From: JAUSIF01 sp040901465
Lineage (GTDB): Bacteria; Pseudomonadota; Alphaproteobacteria; Rhizobiales; Xanthobacteraceae
Direction: 5' to 3'
Assembly (NCBI GenBank): GCA_040901465.1
Contig: JBBDYN010000032.1
Coordinates: 1-64,000 of the forward strand
Length of the DNA: 64,000 bases
A model generated the notes under the pieces. It saw nothing but the letters and a program-made list of their open reading frames with translations, ran no database searches and was not told where the DNA came from. Shown in pieces: positions 1 through 6,911 of the stretch. The position numbers were made by a program, and so were the translations under genes. Positions within the stretch are counted from its first letter, which is position 1. The number at the start of each line of letters is the position of its first letter.

Positions 1-608
1 TTGGCGCGCACGTCGGTGCCGCCCTGCTTCTCGGTCATGCCCATGCCGAGCGTGACCGCCGTCTTCTCCGCCGCCGGACTAAACGAGGCGTCGTAGTCGC
101 GCGCACGGATGCGCGGCAGCCATTCCTTCATGAGCGCGGGTTCCGCGAGCAGCGCCGCGGTCGCCGCGTGCGTCATCACGATCGGGCAGAGGTGCCCCGC
201 CTCGACCTCTCCCGCCATGTGCAGCTTCGCCGCCCGCAGCACGTGCGCGTTTGCGGCGGCAGGAGTGCCGTCCGCGCTCCAGGTCGAGGCGTGCAGGCCC
301 GCCGCCATGCTCGTCTGCATCAGCGCGTGATAGGACGGATGAAACTCGACCACGTCGGCGTGATAACCGCGCGAATCGAAGGTCTTGAGCTTCGGCGGAT
401 TTTCGTTGGCGAGCCGCCCGAGCGCCGCCATTTCCACGGAGCCATAGCGCCGGCCGAACGCCGCGAGCCCCTCTTCGTCGCCCTTCGAAGGCTTCCCGAA
501 CGCGCGCACGGCGCCCATCAGCGCCGCATCGCCCGTCCAAAGGTTGACGTCGCCGGGCGGCGGAGACTGGTTCAACACCTCGTGCGTCGCGAACGGCTCG
601 GTGGACAT
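1..608 (-). CDS. aidB: AidB-type acyl-CoA dehydrogenase, 5' part only
   Basis: Partial: the window holds the first ~202 codons from an ATG at 608 and the rest lies beyond base 1. The translation follows the AidB N-terminus: a THEVLNQSPPPGDVNLW opening, GRLANENPPKL, then FHPSYHALMQTSMAAGLH, VEAGHLCPIVMTHAAT and GMGMTEKQGGTDVRAN, the flavin and acyl-binding region of the acyl-CoA dehydrogenase fold. AidB is a flavoprotein of the adaptive alkylation response in E. coli that binds DNA; in alphaproteobacteria it is usually annotated as an acyl-CoA or isovaleryl-CoA dehydrogenase and its substrate is unclear. It is transcribed away from the pyr locus, so the 609-716 interval must hold two divergent promoters. 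Confidence 0.9.
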   Translation of the reverse strand, partial: MSTEPFATHEVLNQSPPPGDVNLWTGDAALMGAVRAFGKPSKGDEEGLAAFGRRYGSVEMAALGRLANENPPKLKTFDSRGYHADVVEFHPSYHALMQTSMAAGLHASTWSADGTPAAANAHVLRAAKLHMAGEVEAGHLCPIVMTHAATAALLAEPALMKEWLPRIRARDYDASFSPAAEKTAVTLGMGMTEKQGGTDVRA

Positions 609-716
609 GGTTAAGCCCCGAGGAATCGTCCAGGCAAATCTGGAGGAAAAACTAGCATGTGCGGCGACACCGCGCTTGCCGTACCGGCCCGACCCGTCTA
701 AGCAGTCGCTTTCAGG

Positions 717-845
717 ATGAATGCCCGTTCGACTGCCGCCTTCGTGCCGAGCCGCGGACACTTGCTCGGCATCGAAGCGCTTTCAGCCGCCGCTGTTTCC
801 GGCCTCCTCGACCGGTCCGAGCAATTCGCCGAACGCAATCGCCAG
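717..845 (+). pseudogene. pyrB: 5' stub of the native pyrB (aspartate carbamoyltransferase)
   Basis: From the ATG at 717 the frame reads FVPSRGHLLGIEALSAAAVSGLLD and then RSEQFAERNRQ. This is the conserved N-terminus of alphaproteobacterial PyrB (family pattern F-LG-RHLLGIE-LS---I-GLLDL-E-Y-ELNRQ). Similarity stops after codon 43, near base 845, before the carbamoyl-phosphate loop (STRTR), so no catalytic part survives. The frame stays open to a TGA at 915-917, which overlaps the ATG at 914 of the complete ATCase downstream. I read it as the 5' end left when the native pyrB was replaced. It may still be translated as a 66-residue leader peptide. Confidence 0.8.
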
Positions 846-913
846 CCATGGCTTCCATCCCAGACATCGAAACCGTCGTGGCGAAATACGCACGCTTCAA
901 CTAGTCTACGCTT

Positions 914-2362
914 ATGAGCCGGCTTCCAAATACGCGTCACGTCATTTCGATCAATGACTTGTCGCTTCGAGATATCGAGGCGATTTTTGATGTGGCGCAG
1001 ACGTACTTGGACAAATATTCCGACGCGAATATCTCTTATCGGATTGGCCGCGGCACAAACATCGCATCGCGCTTCATCTTGGCCACCCTGTTCTACGAGC
1101 CCAGCACGCGAACTCGCCTATCGTTTGAAAGTGCGATGCTTCGCCTGGGCGGCGAGGTGGTCACTAGCGCGGATCCGGCCACAAGCTCCGCCGCCAAAGG
1201 CGAGAGTTTGGCTGATTCAGTAAGGGTAATCGCGAACTACGCGGATATCATGGTCATTCGCCATCCAAGAGATGGCGCGGCACGCTTGGCCGCCGAATAT
1301 TCTCCAATTCCTGTGATCAATGGCGGCGACGGCAGCCACGAGCATCCGACACAGACGCTGTGTGACATTTTCACGCTTCGCAAGAAAAACAAGAGTCTTA
1401 AAAATCTTAAGGTCGCGATATCCGGCGACCTGAAGGGAAGCAGAACGATACATTCCTTCGTCTACGCACTGGCGCGCTTCGGCGCAATTATTGATCCAAT
1501 GCCCGCTGAAGGGATGGAATTGCCTGCGCACGTAGACCGCCGGCTGCGCGAAGAATATGGCAGCAGAATCATTTCAAAGGGCAGCAATGGCGACAAAGAA
1601 GGATCAATCGACGCGCTTTACCTGACTTCCAGTGAGCCGCATCAACCATCGCTGTTCGCAAGCCCCGAAGAAGTCGATTACGGACTGATCGTGCAAAAGA
1701 AAATTGACGCGGTGTATGTCACGAGATTTCAAAAGGAACGCTGGCCTGAAAAGGAAAAACCCTATCCAAGGATCGACGCGCAATTCTTGAAAGAGCCAAA
1801 GTATTCCCATGCGAGCGTGATGCACCCGCTTCCGCGCGTTGGCGAGTTGGATGCGTCGTTGGATACCGACATTCGCGCTGTCTACTTCCAACAAGCAGCC
1901 TACGGAGTTCCAATCCGAATGGCATTGATTTCGCTGTTGCTGGGAATCGCCGAACATCGATCCTTGCAACGGTTTGATGGTGGTTTCGAGCACACAGACT
2001 CTCTTCTCTACGACCAACATACGTCCATTGGGATTCGTTGCGCGAATAAGAACTGTATTGTCCATGACCCAATGGAAACTCAGTATGTGCGCAATAAGTT
2101 CTACCTGATTGGAACCAAGGAGTCGGCCTACCGACTTCGCTGCTTCTATTGCGAAACCGATATCGATAACTTCGTGATCGGAAGCAAGAAGAGCCAGTGG
2201 TTCACTGAGGATAAGTCTTTGCTGTTGAAATCCCACAATGAAGGTCTCAAGGATACGATTCTATTTGAAAACGCTGAAGAAGCTTTACGGCACGGCTTTC
2301 ATTCGCGGCGAAATCAGACGTCGCGGCCGCCGCAACAATCAAAATACAATAACCGGACTTAG
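914..2362 (+). CDS. pyrB: Aspartate carbamoyltransferase fused to a PyrI-type zinc domain
   Basis: 482 residues. Residues ~8-346 are an aspartate carbamoyltransferase: carbamoyl-phosphate loop STRTR at 64-68, HPTQ at 144-147, and HPLPR at 304-308. It condenses carbamoyl phosphate and aspartate in pyrimidine synthesis. Residues ~370-425 resemble the zinc domain of the PyrI regulatory chain: C376-x4-C381 in CANKNC, then CFYC with C410 and C413. These reproduce the C-x4-C...C-x2-C ligands and the 'NxNCI-H' context of E. coli PyrI. The nucleotide-binding allosteric domain of PyrI is absent. The linker between HPTQ and HPLPR is longer than usual. Base composition is visibly more AT-rich than the neighbours, and intact stubs of native pyrB and pyrC flank it, so it looks acquired. 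The start overlaps the stub stop as ATGA. Confidence 0.88.
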   Translation: MSRLPNTRHVISINDLSLRDIEAIFDVAQTYLDKYSDANISYRIGRGTNIASRFILATLFYEPSTRTRLSFESAMLRLGGEVVTSADPATSSAAKGESLADSVRVIANYADIMVIRHPRDGAARLAAEYSPIPVINGGDGSHEHPTQTLCDIFTLRKKNKSLKNLKVAISGDLKGSRTIHSFVYALARFGAIIDPMPAEGMELPAHVDRRLREEYGSRIISKGSNGDKEGSIDALYLTSSEPHQPSLFASPEEVDYGLIVQKKIDAVYVTRFQKERWPEKEKPYPRIDAQFLKEPKYSHASVMHPLPRVGELDASLDTDIRAVYFQQAAYGVPIRMALISLLLGIAEHRSLQRFDGGFEHTDSLLYDQHTSIGIRCANKNCIVHDPMETQYVRNKFYLIGTKESAYRLRCFYCETDIDNFVIGSKKSQWFTEDKSLLLKSHNEGLKDTILFENAEEALRHGFHSRRNQTSRPPQQSKYNNRT

Positions 2363-2368
2363 GCTCGC

Positions 2369-2387
2369 GCGGCACTCCGAGTGCCGC
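2369..2387 (+). terminator. Hairpin after the acquired ATCase gene
   Basis: Perfect 8-bp arms GCGGCACT and AGTGCCGC around a CCG loop, starting 7 bases after the ATCase stop and followed by tgctgttt. It looks like a rho-independent terminator carried with the foreign gene. If it works it would insulate plsY from pyr transcription, and plsY would need its own promoter or read-through. Confidence 0.5.
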
Positions 2388-2438
2388 TGCTGTTTGACTG
2401 TGATGCCACGCTCGACGCAAGCAATTGGCGCCACTCTT

Positions 2439-2537
2439 AAATCGTGCTGCAACAACGCGTCCTTCGACGAGGCCCGCCTCACCGGCCGCGTCCCGCGCAC
2501 CGGCGTTGCCGGCCGCGCGGTCTGCGAATACGTTTGA
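2439..2537 (+). pseudogene. pyrC: 3' remnant of the native pyrC (dihydroorotase)
   Basis: The last 32 codons of an open frame read KSCCNNASFDEARLTGRV followed by PRTGVAGRAVCEYV and a TGA. This matches the conserved C-terminus of alphaproteobacterial PyrC (pattern SPFDE---GRV-RTVVAGR-VYEY). Nothing of the metal-binding barrel is present upstream, where the sequence is hairpin and the foreign ATCase gene. The stop lies 3 bases before the plsY start, the pyrC-plsY spacing expected from the usual order pyrB-pyrC-plsY-dprA. It marks the 3' border of the replacement. Confidence 0.78.
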
Positions 2538-2540
2538 CCG

Positions 2541-3152
2541 ATGCTCGACCCGATCGATCTGCTCTGGCTGCTCATCCCGTTCGGCTTCGGCTACATGCTC
2601 GGTTCGATTCCGTTCGGGCTGCTCCTTACGCGTCTCGCGGGCCTCGGCGACATCCGCGCGATCGGCTCCGGCAATATCGGCGCGACCAACGTGCTCCGCA
2701 CCGGCAATAAATGGCTCGCCGCGGCAACGCTCGCGTGCGACCTCCTCAAGGGCACAGTCGCCGTCGTCGTCGCGGACCAACTGATCGGCCGTGAGATCGC
2801 GCTGGTCGCGGGCTTTGGCGCGTTCATCGGCCACGTCTTCCCGGTCTGGCTGAAGTTTCGCGGCGGCAAGGGCGTCGCGACCTTCGCCGGAATCCTGCTC
2901 GGCCTGCTCTGGCCCGCGGCGTTCGCCTTCGGCCTCATCTGGATGATCGTCGCCGGCCTCGGCCGCTATTCCTCGCTCGCGGCATTGGCCGCGAGCGCGG
3001 CCACTCCGTTCCTGCTTCTGTGGTTCGAGCTTCGGCCCGAGGCGGCGCTTTTTGCCGTGCTCACGGTCATTCTCTGGTTCAAGCACCGCGACAACATCCG
3101 CCGCATGCTCGCGGGCACCGAGAGCCGCATCGGCTCGGCGGCCGACGCCTAG
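2541..3152 (+). CDS. plsY: Glycerol-3-phosphate acyltransferase PlsY
   Basis: 203 residues, usual family length. PlsY is an inner-membrane enzyme that transfers the acyl group from acyl-phosphate to glycerol 3-phosphate, the first step of phospholipid synthesis. The three conserved cytoplasmic motifs are visible: GSIPFGLLLTRLAG near residue 22, GSGNIGATNVLR near 43-54 and KFRGGKGVATFAG near 110. Several hydrophobic segments (residues 7-30, 85-105, 115-135, 140-165) fit the multi-pass topology. It lies directly behind the pyrC remnant and ahead of dprA, the conserved order in Hyphomicrobiales, here interrupted by an opposite-strand gene pair. Confidence 0.96.
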   Translation: MLDPIDLLWLLIPFGFGYMLGSIPFGLLLTRLAGLGDIRAIGSGNIGATNVLRTGNKWLAAATLACDLLKGTVAVVVADQLIGREIALVAGFGAFIGHVFPVWLKFRGGKGVATFAGILLGLLWPAAFAFGLIWMIVAGLGRYSSLAALAASAATPFLLLWFELRPEAALFAVLTVILWFKHRDNIRRMLAGTESRIGSAADA

Positions 3153-3159
3153 CGACGGC

Positions 3160-3732
3160 TCACCCTTCCCGATCGGCCGCTTCGCGCGCCCGCGTCATGT
3201 GATCCTGCATGGCGATGCCGATATGCAGCGCCACGAGCGCCAGCATTCCGAATGCAAGATACGCGTGCGTCTCCAGAAGGAAGCTGGCGTAGCCCGCACC
3301 CTCCGGCCAGATCGCCGGCAGTTCGAGGCCGAACAGGATACCGCGCGAGCCGAAGTCAGAAATCCCCGACCAACCGAGGAGCGGCATGAGGATCAATGCG
3401 GCGTAGAGCATCCAGTGCAGAAACGGCCGCCGGTAGTCTTCGCGGTCGGCGCCCGGGTCCGGCATTATCACCCTGTAGATCAGGCGCAGCAAAACCACCG
3501 CGAGCGTCAGCACGCCGGTAGTCTTGTGAATGTTGAACAGCGTGTCGGCGAACGGTCCCTCGCCCAATTGCTTCATCGTGACGCCGGACGCCACCATGAA
3601 GAACACGAGCGCCGCCGTCACCCAGTGAAACACCTTCGCGGGCACGCGATAGCTGCGGATCGTGTAGCGCGGCAGCGCGCTGCCGGCCTCATCGCGGACG
3701 CGGTCTTCGTCGGCGCCGGCGGCCATGCTCAT
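3160..3732 (-). CDS. Cytochrome b561 family membrane protein
   Basis: 190 residues. After a hydrophilic lead the core RYTIRSYRVPAKVFHWVTA starts a four-helix b561 bundle. Helix regions lie near residues 32-52, 66-86 (LFNIHKTTGVLTLAVVLL), 105-125 and 150-175, with the usual heme-ligand histidines in FHW, NIHK and the last two helices (ETHAYLAF, ALHIG). The family accepts electrons from membrane quinones or moves superoxide electrons; the partner cannot be told here. Its start overlaps the stop of the upstream chemotaxis receptor gene (ATGA), so the two are very likely translated together. Confidence 0.9.
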   Translation of the reverse strand: MSMAAGADEDRVRDEAGSALPRYTIRSYRVPAKVFHWVTAALVFFMVASGVTMKQLGEGPFADTLFNIHKTTGVLTLAVVLLRLIYRVIMPDPGADREDYRRPFLHWMLYAALILMPLLGWSGISDFGSRGILFGLELPAIWPEGAGYASFLLETHAYLAFGMLALVALHIGIAMQDHMTRAREAADREG

Positions 3733-5333
3733 GCGGCAATCCTTTGCGTCGTTGCGACGAACCGCTCGACCGCTGTCCTGAGGTCGGCGGCCTGTTGACC
3801 GAGATCCGACGACACTTTCGTAACCAGCTGCGCCGCCTGCTTCGCATCGCCCACGAGGCCCGCCACGCGCTGGAACGTTTCGGCGAATTTGCGCACGTCC
3901 TCGGCAGTATTCGCCGTATTCGAGGTGATCGTCCGCGAATTGGCGTCCTGTTCGCGCATCGAGGTCGCGATTGAAGCGGCGACCGTGTCGACTTCCTCGA
4001 CCGACTCGACGAGGCGCGCCACCCGCTCGGCGATCCGCACCGACGCTGAAGTGATTCCCTGCAATCCGCCGCGGATGTCTTCGGTCGCGCGCGACGTGCG
4101 TGTGGCGAGCTGCTTCACTTCCGCGGCGACGACGGCGAAGCCGCGCCCCATCTCGCCGGCGCGCGCCGCCTCGATCGTCGCATTCAGCGCCAGGAGATTT
4201 GTCTGCGCCGCGACTTCATGGATGAGCGCGATCACCTGCTCGATCGTGCGCGCGGCCTCGGTCAACGCCCTGGCATCGTCGCTTGCCGCCTGCACGAGAT
4301 GTCGCGCTGCCGCCGCGACCTCGGACGTTCGCTCTGCCTCCTCCGCCACGGAGGTCATCGTGCTCGCAATATCGCCGATCGAGCTTGCCACGACGTCCAC
4401 GTGACCGGAAACACGCCCCGTCGACTCGGCTGACGCGGTTGCGTGCTTTTCCGCGTCGGAAGCGATCGCCACGAGGTTCTCCGAGGCGGACGACATGCGC
4501 CCCGCATGCCCCTCCAGCCGCTGCACCACCTCGGCAATGCGATCTTGAAACGCGACGCTCTCGCGCTTGAGCTGGTCCTGTCGCGCGAGGCGTCCCGATA
4601 AGACGTCGTGCTCGTCACGTGCCGCCTGCTGTTGTTGCTGCACCATCCCGAAATGACTGCCGAGGGCACGTGCGAGCGCGCCGATTTCGTCGCGCCGAAA
4701 TGCGTCGGTCGCGAGCAGACGGGACGTCGCGTCGCCCTTGCGCAACACCGAAGCCATGTGGACCATCGGTTTCACGAGCCAGCGGTATTCCAGAATCAGG
4801 ATCTGCCCGAACACGAAGAGCGCCAGCAGCGCGATCAACATCTTGTTCTTGCGGTCGGTGGCGAGGAGGTTGGCGTGGCGGGCGTACAGCCCTTCGATCG
4901 TGCCCGCCAGGGCCAGACCCAAGCTGGCACGCTTGCCGGCGAGCATGTTGACGGCAACCGCGTGCTCGTCCGCTCCGCGAAGCGCATTGCCGAGCTGATC
5001 GAGCAGCAGATTTGCGTCGCCGGCGAGCGCCCGCGCATTGTCGTCGCCGATCAGTTCCGCTTCGCGGTTTGTCGACTGCCGGATCAGAATCGCGTCCGCA
5101 CCCACGGAATTCCCGCCGCGTGCGCGGGGCACAACGAGCCGCGCGAAGGCCGCATCGGCCCCGGCGTGCGCTGCAACCGCCGCCGCGGCGCGTTCGATGT
5201 CCCGCGATATCTCGCTGATCCGCCAAGCATGGATGAGTTCCATGCCGGCATAGAGCGCGAACAGGAACCCGAGCATGCCGCCCCATACGGCAAGCCGTTG
5301 CGCGACCTGGCCTTCGAAAGCGCGAGGAAACAT
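3729..5333 (-). CDS. Methyl-accepting chemotaxis protein
   Basis: 534 residues. A membrane helix near residues 14-32 and a second near 165-185 (MLIALLALFVFGQILILEY) enclose a ~130-residue periplasmic sensor region with no recognised ligand fold. A HAMP-like segment and long coiled coil follow. The signalling hairpin tip is unmistakable: QTNLLALNATIEAARAGE followed by GRGFAVVAAEVKQLA. No CheB/CheR-binding pentapeptide is seen at the C-terminus. The gene overlaps the b561 gene by 4 bases, which suggests the signal concerns redox or energy state; that is inference. The start ATG at 5333 is back to back with dprA transcription. Confidence 0.93.
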   Translation of the reverse strand: MFPRAFEGQVAQRLAVWGGMLGFLFALYAGMELIHAWRISEISRDIERAAAAVAAHAGADAAFARLVVPRARGGNSVGADAILIRQSTNREAELIGDDNARALAGDANLLLDQLGNALRGADEHAVAVNMLAGKRASLGLALAGTIEGLYARHANLLATDRKNKMLIALLALFVFGQILILEYRWLVKPMVHMASVLRKGDATSRLLATDAFRRDEIGALARALGSHFGMVQQQQQAARDEHDVLSGRLARQDQLKRESVAFQDRIAEVVQRLEGHAGRMSSASENLVAIASDAEKHATASAESTGRVSGHVDVVASSIGDIASTMTSVAEEAERTSEVAAAARHLVQAASDDARALTEAARTIEQVIALIHEVAAQTNLLALNATIEAARAGEMGRGFAVVAAEVKQLATRTSRATEDIRGGLQGITSASVRIAERVARLVESVEEVDTVAASIATSMREQDANSRTITSNTANTAEDVRKFAETFQRVAGLVGDAKQAAQLVTKVSSDLGQQAADLRTAVERFVATTQRIAA

Positions 5334-5491
5334 TGGATATTTCGGTTCTGAGAAGCCCCAATTACCTCCAAGCTAGCTGCGTCATGGTTAACGATTCGTA
5401 TGTCACGCGCGGCCACCACCTGTGCGACCCTGGATTGCAATACGAACTGCATTCGCGACATGATCTGCGGAATTCCGGGGCTTCGGGGTAC

Positions 5492-6616
5492 GTGGCGGGC
5501 GATCACAGGATTGTCGTTCTCACCGACGCGCAGCGGATCGACTGGCTGCGTCTCATCCGTTCCGAGAACGTCGGGCCGCGCACCTTTCGTGCGCTGATCA
5601 ATGAGCTCGGCGGCGCATCCCGCGCGCTCGGCCGCGTCGTTGAACTCGCCCGCCGCGGCGGCCATGGCAAATTACGCATCCCAAGCAAGGCCGAGGCGGA
5701 AGCCGAAATCGCCATGGCGGCGAAAATGGGCGTGCGCTTCGTCGCCATCGGCGAGGCTGACTATCCACCACGCCTGCGAGAGACCGACGATGCGCCGCCT
5801 TTGCTCGCCGTGCGCGGGCAGTTCAAGTCCCTGACGCAGCCCGCGGTCGCCCTCGTCGGCTCGCGCAACGCGTCCGCCGCGGGCAGCCGCTTCGCCGCCG
5901 TCCTCGCACGCGATCTCGGGCAGGCCGGCTTCGTGATCGTTTCAGGCCTCGCGCGCGGCATCGATGCCGCCGCGCACCGCGCCTCGTTGGAAACCGGCAC
6001 GGTCGCCGTGTTCGCCGGCGGCCAGGACAAGATCTATCCGGCCGAGCACGCCGAATTGGTCGCCGAGATTGTGCAGACCGGAACCGCGGTTTCGGAAATG
6101 CCGTTGGGCTGGGAGCCGCGTGCGCGCGACTTCCCGCGTCGCAACCGCATCATCGCCGGCATGTCGCTCGGCGTGATCGTCGTCGAAGCGGCGGAACGCT
6201 CTGGCTCCCTCATCACCGCCCGGCTCGCGCTCGAAGCCGGCCGCGAGGTGTTCGCCGTACCCGGCTCGCCCATGGACCCGCGCGCCGGCGGCACCAACCG
6301 GCTGTTGCGGCAAGGTGCGACGCTGGTCACCTCCGCCGCCGACGTGATCGAGGTGCTGACGCCGATCCTCGGCCGGCCGGAGCCGCCTTCGTCCGTGCGG
6401 GAGCCGCCGCCGGACGAAACGCAGGCCGAGCCGCCCACGGCCGACGACGCGTTGCGCAAGCGCATCGTCAACCTCCTGAGCCCGACGCCCGTCGCCATCG
6501 ACGATCTCGTGCGCGCGGCGCAAGCTCCCGCGGGCGCCGTTCAAATCGTGCTCCTGGAACTCGAACTCGCCGGCCGGCTCGATCGTCATGGCGGCGGAAT
6601 GGTGTCCTTGCTCTAG
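5492..6616 (+). CDS. dprA: DNA processing protein DprA
   Basis: About 374 residues from a GTG at 5492; the open frame extends 53 codons further upstream to 5333, but family similarity begins only at VVLTDAQRIDWLRLIRSENVG and the longer start would overlap the receptor gene start. DprA loads RecA onto incoming single-stranded DNA in transformation. Visible: N-terminal helical domain, the Rossmann-like core with ALVGSRNAS, VSGLARGIDAAAHRASLE and GGQDKIYPAEH, FPRRNRIIAGMS, SGSLITARLALEAGREVFAVPG, and a C-terminal winged helix (LLSPTPVAIDDLVRAAQ). It belongs to the plsY-dprA-topA order. The start codon is the uncertain point. Confidence 0.92.
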   Translation: MAGDHRIVVLTDAQRIDWLRLIRSENVGPRTFRALINELGGASRALGRVVELARRGGHGKLRIPSKAEAEAEIAMAAKMGVRFVAIGEADYPPRLRETDDAPPLLAVRGQFKSLTQPAVALVGSRNASAAGSRFAAVLARDLGQAGFVIVSGLARGIDAAAHRASLETGTVAVFAGGQDKIYPAEHAELVAEIVQTGTAVSEMPLGWEPRARDFPRRNRIIAGMSLGVIVVEAAERSGSLITARLALEAGREVFAVPGSPMDPRAGGTNRLLRQGATLVTSAADVIEVLTPILGRPEPPSSVREPPPDETQAEPPTADDALRKRIVNLLSPTPVAIDDLVRAAQAPAGAVQIVLLELELAGRLDRHGGGMVSLL

Positions 6617-6911
6617 CGGTCAATCGCGACCTTGAGTTCGCGGCCATCGTCGCCACATACGCTGCATCAAATCGAGCCACTGGTCCGCTTGCGTTCCCTG
6701 GACCGGCCCGGGTTCAGTGCGCGCGTCGAATCGAACCCATTGGTTGTGTGGTATAAAAGACACACGCCGCCGCTGTGGCTCGAAAAACCCCGTGGCGAGC
6801 GGGTCCGTTGACGGCTGATTTGACTTTAGGCCGTTATTTGGCCTAGTTCGCCGCCCACGCGCGGGTTGGACCCGCGCTTTTTGCCGATTCGGGAGCCCTG
6901 CGATCGCGCCG
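6617..6911. promoter_or_regulatory. dprA-topA intergenic region
   Basis: 295 bases with no convincing gene. It contains TTGACG at 6808-6813 and TTGACT at 6819-6824, candidate -35 elements for topA, though no good -10 is spaced from either. A short inverted repeat, TAGGCC at 6827-6832 and GGCCTA at 6840-6845, lies about 65 bases before the topA start and could be a weak operator or hairpin. Only the position supports a topA promoter. Confidence 0.35.

Noticed and set aside
5333..5491. 53-codon N-terminal extension of dprA
   Set aside because: DprA similarity begins after it and it would share its start base with the divergent receptor gene.
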